Part shown: piece after piece, positions 7,040 to 13,679 of the stretch
How positions within the stretch are numbered: the first letter of the stretch is position 1
How the letters are laid out: each line of letters opens with the position of its first letter
Assembly: GCA_905203455.1 (NCBI GenBank)
Contig: CAJKVX010000014.1
Coordinates: 1 to 16,264 of the forward strand
Length of the DNA: 16,264 nt
Origin: an uncultured Eubacteriales bacterium
GTDB lineage: Bacteria > Bacillota > Clostridia > Christensenellales > UBA1242
Direction of reading: 5' to 3'
Notes under the pieces: model-generated
The model's input: the letters and a program-made list of their open reading frames with translations, nothing else
Database searches by the model: none
Told to the model about the DNA's origin: nothing
Program-made: the position numbers and the translations under genes

Positions 7040-8461
7040 GTGGCAAGAAAGAAAAAGGAACAAAAAATAATTCAAAAAGAAGAGCAACTTATGATTGTTG
7101 GGGCAGAAATGCCTTCTTCTTGCTTGCAAGAAAATGGTGAAAGTGAAAGCCAAAATGGAAGCCAAATTGCAAGTGAAGAACCTGAATTTACCACCGAAAA
7201 TGGTGAACAAATCAGCATTGACCAATTGCTTGTTCGTGACAGCATTATTGACACAGAAGCCGCAACAGTAAGGCTTGAAGAAGCAAATGAAACAAAAGAG
7301 CCTAAAAAGAAGAAAAAGAGTTTTATTTGGAACCTGATTTTCTTTATTATCAACATTGTTTTCATGTTCTTTGTTGTAAGAGCATTGATTAACGAAACAA
7401 GCGGGGCATCACTTGGTGAAATTTTAGCGCAACAAGGCAATAAATTATATTGGCTTTTAGGGGCCCTTGCTTGCTTTGTTGGGTTTTATTTGGTAAACAC
7501 CCTTTCAATGAGTGTTTTTCTTAAAAGCACAACAGGGAAAAGAAGGTTTTGGCTAAGCCTTAAAGTTACAATTTTGGGGAAATATTATGATGATATTACC
7601 CCAATGGCAGCAGGTGGGCAACCTTCACAAATTTTAAACCTTATCAAAGGTGGGGTAACCCCTGGGGTTGCAACCAGCATTCCTATTATTAAAATGATAA
7701 TTAGCCAACTTGTTAGATGGTTTTTGATTGTTATTATTTATATTTTTCTTGTTCCGCTTATTCCTGCTGAAAGCGGTCTCATGAACCTTTTGATTGTTCT
7801 TTTGAAAATTTTAGGTGTTGTTGGAATTATTATAACAACATTTGTAAGCATGGGGTTCTTGTTTTTAGGAAGCAGTAAAATTGTTGGTAAAAAGATTGCA
7901 AAGTGGGCAATAAGAATTGGTTATAGGCTTAAAGTTGTTAAAAATTATCGTAAAAGTTATGATAAGTTTATAAGGCAAGTTATTGAATATCAAAGTTCAA
8001 TGAAGTTTTTGGCTCAAAACAAAAGTGTTTTGTTTAAATCAATTTTTTACACTGTGGCTGATTTTATTTTGTTTTGTTCAATGGGCTTTTTCACATCAAT
8101 GGCATTCACGCAAACTGTTACCATTGCAAACTTTGCAAGCGGGCTGTGGTTGTGGCTGATTTCTCTTGCAAGGTATCAGGTTGTTGACATGGCTTCAACC
8201 ATTATGATTTTGCCGGGTGGCACTGGTGTTAAGGAAATTGCATTTCTTATAATGTATAATGTGTTCTTTAAAAACACTGACACCGTTGCGTGGTCATTTT
8301 TAACTTGGAGAATGTTTGACTATTATTTCTTCTTGATTGTTGGTTTTGTGTTTATTATTGTAAGGTTTATTATTGGGCTTTGCAAAAATTCAAAAAAGAA
8401 AAAGTTAAAAAATGCTGAGGTTGCAGAAATTGCACAAAACGCCAAAATAAAACAAGAATGA
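7040..8461 (+). CDS. Flippase-like integral membrane protein (LPG synthase TM / YbhN-type family)
   Basis: A multi-pass inner-membrane protein of the lysylphosphatidylglycerol synthase transmembrane / UPF0104 (YbhN) type, a family linked to lipid flipping; the substrate here is unknown. The first membrane segment is at about residues 96-118 and five or more others follow. Two family signatures are visible: AGGQPSQILNL (191-201) and PGGTGVKE (392-399). There is no C-terminal aminoacyl-phosphatidylglycerol synthase (DUF2156) domain, so it is not a full MprF. The first 95 residues form an unusual cytosolic extension, rich in Glu, Gln and Ser and ending in KKKKKS; the C-terminus is also lysine-rich. 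The start is uncertain: GTG 7040 (MARKKKEQK) is chosen because it lies downstream of the predicted transcription start, but TTG 7007, GTG 7022 and ATG 7091 are in the same frame. Confidence 0.85.
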   Translation: MARKKKEQKIIQKEEQLMIVGAEMPSSCLQENGESESQNGSQIASEEPEFTTENGEQISIDQLLVRDSIIDTEAATVRLEEANETKEPKKKKKSFIWNLIFFIINIVFMFFVVRALINETSGASLGEILAQQGNKLYWLLGALACFVGFYLVNTLSMSVFLKSTTGKRRFWLSLKVTILGKYYDDITPMAAGGQPSQILNLIKGGVTPGVATSIPIIKMIISQLVRWFLIVIIYIFLVPLIPAESGLMNLLIVLLKILGVVGIIITTFVSMGFLFLGSSKIVGKKIAKWAIRIGYRLKVVKNYRKSYDKFIRQVIEYQSSMKFLAQNKSVLFKSIFYTVADFILFCSMGFFTSMAFTQTVTIANFASGLWLWLISLARYQVVDMASTIMILPGGTGVKEIAFLIMYNVFFKNTDTVAWSFLTWRMFDYYFFLIVGFVFIIVRFIIGLCKNSKKKKLKNAEVAEIAQNAKIKQE

Positions 8462-8494
8462 TAAAAAACAAAATTGTAAAATTTAAAAAATTGG

Positions 8495-8524
8495 AAATCA
8501 TCTTTTAATAAAGGTGATTTTTTT
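8495..8524 (+). promoter_or_regulatory. Terminator-like hairpin that masks the next gene's ribosome binding site
   Basis: An 11-bp stem, AAATCATCTTT (8495-8505) with AAAGGTGATTT (8510-8520), has one G-U pair and a four-base loop TAAT, followed by an unbroken run of seven T (8518-8524). This is a plausible terminator for the flippase gene. The 3' arm also contains AAGGTGAT (8511-8518), the Shine-Dalgarno sequence for the ATG at 8525. No other promoter is evident between the two genes, so the hairpin could control both readthrough and translation. Confidence 0.7.
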
Positions 8525-8986
8525 ATGAAAAAGTTGTGTATTTTTGCAAGTCTATCAATTTTACTTATAACATATTTTTCGTTTAACATGGAAGGGTTGC
8601 TTTCAAATGTTGACAAATCTGATTTAACAATTGGAGTTTATGCCACAGGAGAAGAGAGTGAAAAGATTTTTGACAGTTGTTTTAACCATGGCTTTGCTTG
8701 TGAAATTTTTGGAATTACTCCTGAAATTTATTACAGTTACTCGCAAGAGGGTGAAGTGATTGGAGAGTTTTTTTCAACAAATAAAGAAAATTTTAATCTT
8801 GTTGAATTTGCAAATGTTTTTGGGTTGATTGTTGTTGAAACATCTCAGGTTAATGAGGTTTACAACATTTATGCAATTTCCGCACTTTTGCCTTACAGGG
8901 TTGCGGGGCATATAAGCAATGTTCAAATTGCAATAAGTGGCGACCAAATAACAGTTGCAAGCCCAATAATTATGGGAAGTTTTTAA
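8525..8986 (+). CDS. Small exported or membrane-anchored protein of unknown function
   Basis: A 153-residue protein that I do not firmly recognise. The ATG at 8525 follows AAGGTGAT by six bases. Residues 4-21 (LCIFASLSILLITYFSF) form a hydrophobic signal or anchor segment with no lipobox cysteine; the remaining part should lie outside the membrane. It looks like a compact alpha/beta domain (DLTIGVYATG, FGLIVVETSQVNEVYNIYAISALLPY) ending in NVQIAISGDQITVASPIIMGSF. The length, export signal and position just before a SpoIIQ-like M23 gene are reminiscent of YwmB-type proteins found near spoIID/spoIIQ in Firmicutes. The sequence match is only impressionistic, so this is a weak suggestion. Expression is probably gated by the hairpin immediately upstream. 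Confidence 0.7.
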   Translation: MKKLCIFASLSILLITYFSFNMEGLLSNVDKSDLTIGVYATGEESEKIFDSCFNHGFACEIFGITPEIYYSYSQEGEVIGEFFSTNKENFNLVEFANVFGLIVVETSQVNEVYNIYAISALLPYRVAGHISNVQIAISGDQITVASPIIMGSF

Positions 8987-9052
8987 AAAAAATGTATAAA
9001 AGGTTGAAATGTTGATAATAATCAAAAAAAACAAAAAATCATGGAGGTTAAA

Positions 9053-9670
9053 ATGAGCAAGTTTAAAAGTTTTCTACAAAAGGTGAAAGGGTTTTGTAAA
9101 AGAAATGCATATGCATTAGTTGTTAGTTTTTGCGTGCTTGCAGTGTTTAGCGTTGTAACCGCAGTTTCTGTTGCCGACTTATACAAGGTTGATAATGAAC
9201 AACAGCAAAATGAACAGCAAAATCCACCAGCACAGCAAACAGGTGGCGAAACCGTTATTATTTTTGACAGCCCTGTTAAAGATGGCACAGTTTTAAAAGA
9301 TTATTATGAAGATGAGGTTGTTGAAGATAAAACAAGTGGAGTTTGGAAAACTCATCAGGCAATTGACTATTCTGGCGTTGAGGGAACAAAAATTTTAGCA
9401 GCCTATGACGGAACTGTTGAAAGCGTTGAAAACTCAATAATGGACGGCACAGTTATTACCATTGTGCATAATGATAACCTTAAAACTGTTTACAAATCTT
9501 GCACAAGCGATGTTATGGTTAAACAAGGCGACACTGTTACAAAAGGTGCTGAAATTGGTGTGATGGGAACTTGCACAAGCGAAAAACTTGATGGCATTCA
9601 CTTGCACTTTGAGGTTTGGCTTGATGGCAAGTTGGTTGACCCTAATAATTACCTTTCAAGCGACAAATAA
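9053..9670 (+). CDS. Membrane-anchored M23 (LytM) metallopeptidase, SpoIIQ-like layout
   Basis: A predicted zinc endopeptidase acting on peptidoglycan crosslinks at the outer membrane surface. It has one N-terminal membrane segment (about residues 18-40, YALVVSFCVLAVFSVVTAVSV), a Gln/Asn/Pro-rich linker and a C-terminal M23 domain. The zinc-binding motifs are intact: HxxxD (H101, D105) and HxH (H183, H185, in HLHFEV). The short length (205 residues), single membrane segment and minimal M23 domain match SpoIIQ, the forespore engulfment protein, and clostridial SpoIIQ keeps the metal site that Bacillus has lost. A role in sporulation is inferred, not shown. The start at 9053 is chosen because GGAGGT (9043-9048) lies just before it; the ATG at 9041 overlaps that site. 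Confidence 0.85.
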   Translation: MSKFKSFLQKVKGFCKRNAYALVVSFCVLAVFSVVTAVSVADLYKVDNEQQQNEQQNPPAQQTGGETVIIFDSPVKDGTVLKDYYEDEVVEDKTSGVWKTHQAIDYSGVEGTKILAAYDGTVESVENSIMDGTVITIVHNDNLKTVYKSCTSDVMVKQGDTVTKGAEIGVMGTCTSEKLDGIHLHFEVWLDGKLVDPNNYLSSDK

Positions 9671-9698
9671 ATTTACAAAACAATTAGCAAAAATATAA

Positions 9699-9776
9699 GT
9701 GTAGTAAATACGCTTCAGACTGCCCCAAAACTTCGCAATCGAAAAATTTTTTAAAATTTTTCTTGCTGTGTTTACT
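9699..9776. repeat. Fold-back segment with two copies of a TAGTAAA-type repeat
   Basis: AGTAAATAC (9703-9711) can pair with GTGTTTACT (9768-9776) with one G-U pair. Inside lies an inverted repeat with 10-base arms, GAAAAATTTT (9741-9750) and AAAATTTTTC (9753-9762). The left end carries GTAGTAAATACGCTT (9701-9715), found again exactly at 9890-9904. No open reading frame of note is present. Confidence 0.6.
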
Positions 9777-9783
9777 AAAAAAC

Positions 9784-9834
9784 GCCTAAAAACAGTCATT
9801 TAGAAAACTAAACTCCTGCTTTTAGGCATTTTTT
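9784..9834 (+). terminator. Long-stem terminator after the M23 gene
   Basis: GCCTAAAAACAG (9784-9795) pairs with CTGCTTTTAGGC (9816-9827) with a single mismatch, followed by six T (9829-9834). The 20-base loop contains a further small hairpin, TTTAG / CTAAA (9800-9813). It lies about 115 bases after the M23 stop codon, so the transcript would include the fold-back segment. Confidence 0.7.
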
Positions 9835-9886
9835 GAGCCTTGCATTGCTTGTTTTTGAACAGTCTGATAAATTTGTCTACAAACTG

Positions 9887-9909
9887 AGCGTAGTAAATAC
9901 GCTTTTTTT
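9887..9909 (+). terminator. Second terminator, formed by the repeat unit
   Basis: AGCGTA (9887-9892) pairs with TACGCT (9898-9903) across the loop GTAAA, and seven T follow (9903-9909). The hairpin is itself the repeat unit also found at 9699-9715, where the T run is missing. It insulates pyk, whose promoter starts three bases later. Confidence 0.7.
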
Positions 9910-9911
9910 GT

Positions 9912-9940
9912 TTGCATGCGAATTTAAATTTGTATATAAT
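9912..9940 (+). promoter_or_regulatory. Sigma-A promoter of pyk
   Basis: TTGCAT (9912-9917), a 17-base spacer and TATAAT (9935-9940). Transcription should begin near 9947, leaving a leader of about 20 bases with the ribosome binding site GAGGTGA (9959-9965). Confidence 0.7.
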
Positions 9941-9967
9941 ATGTGTGTAAAACAAAGTGAGGTGAAT

Positions 9968-11383
9968 ATGAACAGAAGAGCAAAAGTTATAGCAACAATG
10001 GGCCCTGCGTGTGAAAGTGAAGATGTGATTTTAAGCATGGTTAAAGCAGGGTTGAATGTTGCAAGGTTTAACATGAGCCATGGAACTCATGAAAGTCATA
10101 AAGCGCATATTGATAAAATTAAAGAGTTAAGGGCAAAACTTGGGATATCTTTGCCTGTTTTGATTGACACAAAAGGTCCAGAAATTAGAATTGGAACTTT
10201 TGCAGATGGCAAAATATTTTTAAATGATGGGGATAGGTTTGTCTTCACAACAAAAAAGGTTGAGGGCAACCAAAATCAGGTTTATGTTGATTTTAAAGAT
10301 TTGCCAAAATATGTTAGCAATGGAACAAAAATTTTGCTTAATGATGGCTTGCTTGAAATGAAAGTTGACTCTGTTAGTGAAAGCGAAATTTATTGCAAGG
10401 TTGTTTTTGGGGGTGAACTTTCAAACAACAAAAGCATAAATGTGCCTAGTGTTCAAATTAAATTACCTTACCTTTCAGCGCAAGATAAAGAAGATATTGG
10501 CTTTGCAGTAAGAGAGGGGGCTGAATACATTGCAATATCTTTTGTAAGAAACAAGAAAGATGTTTTAAGCGTTAAAGAATTACTAAAAAGGCTTGGTGCC
10601 CAAGATATTAAAATTATTTCAAAAATTGAATGCCAAGCAGGCATTGATAACATTGATGAAATAATAAGCGAAAGTGATGGAATTATGGTTGCAAGGGGAG
10701 ATTTGGGGGTTGAAATTCCTTTTGAAAAAATTCCTCAAATTCAAAAAGAAATAATTTCAAAATGCAACAAGTGCGGAAAACTTGTTATAACTGCCACCCA
10801 AATGCTGGAATCTATGGTTGAAAATGCAAAACCAACAAGGGCTGAAATTAGCGATGTTGCAAATGCCATTCTTGATGGAAGTGGGGCGGTTATGCTTTCA
10901 GCTGAGACAAGCGTGGGGAAATATCCTGCACTGGTTATTGAAACAATGAGCAAAATTATTTGTGAAATTGAGGCAGGAATTGAAGACAATTTAGATGTTA
11001 ACAATTTTGTTGCGTTAAAAGGCAACATCACAGCAAGCCTTGCTTTTGGTGCATATGCTCTTGCACATTCAAGCAAAGCACGGGCAATTATAACGGTAAC
11101 AAAAACAGGAACAACGGCGATAGAAATAAGCAGGTTCAGACCTCAGGTTCAAATTCTTGGTTGCACTTACAGTGAAAAAGTGTTTCAACAACTTGGTGCA
11201 GTTTGGGGAATTATTCCTGTAAAACAGCCTGAAATTAACAACACCGAAACACTTTTAAGCCACGCAAGGGAAATTGCAGTTAGAAAAAAATTCATTAAAA
11301 AAGGTGATTTGGTTGTTCAAACTGCGGGCTCTGCAACGGGAATAAGCGGTTCAAACATGCTAATTTTAAATTATGTTGATTAA
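9968..11383 (+). CDS. pyk: Pyruvate kinase
   Basis: Glycolytic enzyme that transfers phosphate from phosphoenolpyruvate to ADP, giving pyruvate and ATP in the cytosol. The 471 residues match the short form of the family; the extra C-terminal PEP-utiliser-like domain found in Bacillus enzymes is absent. Visible motifs: RFNMSH (33-38), IDTKGPEIR (66-74), the catalytic region KIECQAG (from K219), GIMVARGDLGVEIP, and ITATQMLESM followed by AKPTRAEISDVANAILDGSGAVMLSAET. The beta-barrel B domain lies at about residues 76-165 and the C-terminal regulatory domain after about 350. The ATG at 9968 (MNRRAKVIATMGP) is preceded by GAGGTGA and lies about 20 bases after the predicted transcription start, so longer in-frame starts upstream are excluded. 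A single-gene unit is likely. Confidence 0.97.
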   Translation: MNRRAKVIATMGPACESEDVILSMVKAGLNVARFNMSHGTHESHKAHIDKIKELRAKLGISLPVLIDTKGPEIRIGTFADGKIFLNDGDRFVFTTKKVEGNQNQVYVDFKDLPKYVSNGTKILLNDGLLEMKVDSVSESEIYCKVVFGGELSNNKSINVPSVQIKLPYLSAQDKEDIGFAVREGAEYIAISFVRNKKDVLSVKELLKRLGAQDIKIISKIECQAGIDNIDEIISESDGIMVARGDLGVEIPFEKIPQIQKEIISKCNKCGKLVITATQMLESMVENAKPTRAEISDVANAILDGSGAVMLSAETSVGKYPALVIETMSKIICEIEAGIEDNLDVNNFVALKGNITASLAFGAYALAHSSKARAIITVTKTGTTAIEISRFRPQVQILGCTYSEKVFQQLGAVWGIIPVKQPEINNTETLLSHAREIAVRKKFIKKGDLVVQTAGSATGISGSNMLILNYVD

Positions 11384-11391
11384 GTTTAAAT

Positions 11392-11418
11392 AAAAAAAGC
11401 CTGCGTTATGCAGGCTTA
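11392..11418. terminator. Shared terminator between pyk and the convergent ttcA-like gene
   Basis: AAGCCTGC (11397-11404) pairs perfectly with GCAGGCTT (11410-11417) across the loop GTTAT. The seven A at 11392-11398 become a T run on the minus strand, so the hairpin mainly serves the minus-strand gene. That gene's stop codon (11416-11418) overlaps the stem. Towards the plus strand the U tract is weak, but the stem may still end pyk transcripts. Confidence 0.85.
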
Positions 11419-12126
11419 AATTTTCCAAAGATTATTTCTTTGCGGGTTTGTTATTGCACGAGTAAGATTTTCTGTTGCGCAGGGTTCATCTTCTTTTATT
11501 TTTGCAATAAGGTTTTTAACATATTGTCTTTTTGTGTTTTTGTTGGCAGGGCAAGGGTTAAAAACAACTGGTAATGATTTTGAGTGGACAATTACCTCTT
11601 GTTCACTAACATAAACAAAAGGTCTTATAACGGTTATGTTTGTTCTTGACATCAATGTTTTTGGTGAAAAGGTAGAAAGCCTTCCTTCAAAAATGAAACT
11701 TAACATAAAAGTTTCAACCAGGTCATCAGCATGGTGGCCAAGTGCAAGTTTATTTGCATTAAGTTTTATTGCAGAGTTACACAAAGCACCTCTTCTCATT
11801 TTAGCGCAAAGAGAGCAAGGGTTTTTCTCTTTTCTTACATTGAAAACAATGTCATAAATTTGAGATGGTTCAATAAAATAGGGAACATCTAATTGTTTGC
11901 AAAAGTCTTTTATGGGTGAAAAATCCATATCATCTCTTCCAAAATCAATGGTAATTGCAATAAGGTTAAAGTCAATCATTTTATAACTTTGAAAGGTTTT
12001 TAGGGCTTTTAGAAGTAATAAACTATCTTTTCCGCCTGAAAGACCCACTGCAACTGTGTCTCCATTTTCAATAAGGTTGAATTGTTTAATTGCCTTTATC
12101 ATTTTGTTTACTATTGTTTTCATCAT
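11416..12126 (-). CDS. TtcA-family tRNA thiolation protein (PP-loop ATPase)
   Basis: A cytosolic PP-loop ATPase of the TtcA type. In Escherichia coli, TtcA uses a [4Fe-4S] cluster and ATP to thiolate cytidine 32 of certain tRNAs; the exact target of Firmicutes members is less certain. The 236-residue product has the PP-loop SGGKDS (30-35), the cysteine pair PCSLC (C104, C107) followed by RRG, LGHHADD (129-135) and a third cysteine in NPCPANKNTKR (C192). That is the CxxC-plus-C pattern expected for the cluster. Two adjacent ATG codons (12124-12126 and 12121-12123) can start the protein, and no clear ribosome binding site precedes them; the ATG at residue 9 is a further option. It is the only minus-strand gene here, convergent with pyk and divergent from the lipoprotein gene. 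Confidence 0.88.
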   Translation of the reverse strand: MMKTIVNKMIKAIKQFNLIENGDTVAVGLSGGKDSLLLLKALKTFQSYKMIDFNLIAITIDFGRDDMDFSPIKDFCKQLDVPYFIEPSQIYDIVFNVRKEKNPCSLCAKMRRGALCNSAIKLNANKLALGHHADDLVETFMLSFIFEGRLSTFSPKTLMSRTNITVIRPFVYVSEQEVIVHSKSLPVVFNPCPANKNTKRQYVKNLIAKIKEDEPCATENLTRAITNPQRNNLWKI

Positions 12127-12206
12127 ATTAGTTAGTGTGGCATAAAATAATTAAAATTTCAAGGAGTTTTTGGATTTTTATTATTTTAGTTTATCTTTAT
12201 TTATGT

Positions 12207-12235
12207 TTGACAAAAGGCAGGGGGGATATTATAAT
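12207..12235 (+). promoter_or_regulatory. Perfect consensus sigma-A promoter of the Ig-like lipoprotein
   Basis: TTGACA (12207-12212), exactly 17 bases, then TATAAT (12230-12235). The spacer holds a run of six G (12220-12225), striking in such AT-rich DNA. Transcription should begin near 12242. The leader contains a small hairpin GTGCA (12253-12257) / TGCAC (12261-12265). Confidence 0.88.
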
Positions 12236-12296
12236 TAAATTGTAATAATGTAGTGCATTTTGCACAAAATATTGTTAAGTGGATAAAAGGGAACTG

Positions 12297-13370
12297 ATGA
12301 AAAAATTTTTTAGCGTTTTTGCTTTGCTGTTTGTTTGCTGTTTTTGCCTTGTTGGGTGTGGCGTTTCAGGCAACACCTCAATTGCAGCAATAAATTTCAG
12401 CAGGCAAATTTTTTATGTTGATGAAAATTGCACTAAAAACCTTGATTATAAGGTTTTCCCTTCAACGGCAAATAATTTTGACATTTTGTATTCACAATCG
12501 CACCAAGATTTTTATACCTTAATTGGTGGAAATTTTACCGCACAAGAGGGGTTTAATTCGGTGCAGATTACAGTGCAGGCGGGGGATATTACTGACAGTT
12601 GCTATGTTGTAAGAAAAATTTACCCAACAAGCACCTATTTAACTCACCCAAGTTTGAATGGACAAGGGGTATCAAACCCTAACATTGTGCTTTCAGCAGG
12701 AAGTTCAACTAATCTTCAAATGTTTGGCGAATTTAACAGTTATTTTAACACCCAAACTAATAGAATTGAGCAATATTCAACTCCATCAACACAAATTGTT
12801 AGCAACGAAATTTTTAATTTTGACTTAGAAAGTTCTGACCCAACAGTTGTTGAGGTTGTGGATAGCGAAACTATGCAAATTAAAGCAACCGGCAAAACAG
12901 GAACGGCAACAATTACTGCTTATTTGGTTGATGATAATGGGTTTAGAAAAACTGGAAGCAATATGCATGCTTCAATTGAAGTTAGTGTTGTTAACCCAGT
13001 TAGCAGCATTAAAGTGCTTTATGGTGATAAATTTGTTGAAAACTCAACAGGAAGCGCTTTAACCTTTGGCTCTGAAAACACAAATTCAGTTACAATAAGT
13101 TTATTTTTAATTGACAATCAAAACAATTTTATTGAAAATGAGGTTGCTCTTAGAAACATTTCAGTTTCAACACTTGGCAATAACAAGTTGACTATTTCAA
13201 ATGCTAGTGTTTCATCAGTTGGGGGAGTAAGGTGTTTGCAGTTTACCTTAGGGCTTCAAAACATGAATAGTGGTGACCAGACAACAATATATGATAAAAT
13301 TCTTATAACATGCAATTACCTGCAAGATAAAAATTTCAATCAAGTAACACATTTACTTACATTATCATAA
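12297..13370 (+). CDS. Secreted lipoprotein with bacterial Ig-like (BIG2-type) domains
   Basis: A 357-residue predicted surface lipoprotein. Signal peptide residues 1-20 end in LVG, with Cys21 as the lipidated residue (LVGC). The first Ig-like stretch is at about residues 28-110 (INFSRQIFYVDEN, then KVFPSTANNFDILYS). A clearer BIG2-like segment runs at about 175-210 (FDLESSDPTVVEVVDS, ATGKTGTATITAYL), and a third beta-rich stretch at about 235-315 begins VSSIKVLYGDKF. Such domains usually mediate adhesion or act as spacers on surface proteins; no enzyme motif is seen. ATG 12297 is preceded by AAAGGGA at five bases; a GTG at 12279 is a less likely start because it would spoil the signal peptide. 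The next gene also encodes a secreted beta-rich protein, but each has its own promoter. Confidence 0.82.
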   Translation: MKKFFSVFALLFVCCFCLVGCGVSGNTSIAAINFSRQIFYVDENCTKNLDYKVFPSTANNFDILYSQSHQDFYTLIGGNFTAQEGFNSVQITVQAGDITDSCYVVRKIYPTSTYLTHPSLNGQGVSNPNIVLSAGSSTNLQMFGEFNSYFNTQTNRIEQYSTPSTQIVSNEIFNFDLESSDPTVVEVVDSETMQIKATGKTGTATITAYLVDDNGFRKTGSNMHASIEVSVVNPVSSIKVLYGDKFVENSTGSALTFGSENTNSVTISLFLIDNQNNFIENEVALRNISVSTLGNNKLTISNASVSSVGGVRCLQFTLGLQNMNSGDQTTIYDKILITCNYLQDKNFNQVTHLLTLS

Positions 13371-13375
13371 ATTAT

Positions 13376-13396
13376 AAAAGCCATGCATGGCTTTTT
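13376..13396 (+). terminator. Intrinsic terminator after the Ig-like lipoprotein
   Basis: The palindrome AAAAGCCATGCATGGCTTTT, read as stem AAAAGCC / GGCTTTT with loop ATGCAT, ends in five T and lies six bases after the stop codon. Confidence 0.8.
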
Positions 13397-13467
13397 CTTT
13401 TAGACTTGCACAGGAAAATGTTTTTAGGCAGATGATATTTTGACTGTTAGAATAAAAAGCATGTGTG

Positions 13468-13496
13468 TTGCAAAAATTTATGAATAATGATATAAT
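13468..13496 (+). promoter_or_regulatory. Distal promoter with no gene directly downstream
   Basis: TTGCAA (13468-13473), a 17-base spacer and TATAAT (13491-13496), with TG at 13488-13489 forming an extended -10. Transcription from about 13503 would run roughly 177 bases before the next start codon. It could be a second promoter of the beta-helix gene or drive a small RNA. The interval 13397-13679 holds this promoter and the one at 13597; I see no convincing gene in it. Confidence 0.55.
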
Positions 13497-13596
13497 TCTA
13501 AGGTAAAAATCATATAAAAACCGCAAAATAACAAAAAAGATTGGCATTGAACATAGCATTTTTTATTGTTTGTTTGCCTAAATTTTTGTATGGGTA

Positions 13597-13625
13597 TTGA
13601 CATTGATGTGGTTTAGGGGTATAAT
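13597..13625 (+). promoter_or_regulatory. Perfect consensus sigma-A promoter of the beta-helix protein
   Basis: TTGACA (13597-13602), exactly 17 bases, then TATAAT (13620-13625), with four G immediately before the -10 box. Transcription should begin near 13632, giving a leader of about 48 bases with AAGGAGAG (13668-13675) before the ATG at 13680. Confidence 0.9.
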
Positions 13626-13679
13626 TTAGCAAGTAGAATAGTAATGTTATGGGGAAATCTTAACATAAAGGAGAGTTTT

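Noticed and set aside
7072..7440. A 122-codon minus-strand frame opposite the flippase N-terminus.
   Set aside because: It arises from the complement of the Glu/Lys-rich coding stretch; no promoter or ribosome binding site was seen.
9833..9967. A 45-residue N-terminal extension of pyruvate kinase from a TTG.
   Set aside because: It would cross a terminator hairpin and the pyk promoter, and the extension has no similarity to the family. The ATG at 9968 has a good ribosome binding site.
9671..9967. A riboswitch or tRNA in the structured intergenic region.
   Set aside because: The hairpins here are AT-rich inverted repeats and terminators. I found no tRNA arms or conserved riboswitch core, and the pyk leader itself is only about 20 bases.
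13365..13559. A 64-codon minus-strand frame downstream of the Ig-like lipoprotein.
   Set aside because: It overlaps the terminator and the extended -10 promoter, and its translation is Phe/Leu-rich low-complexity sequence with no ribosome binding site.
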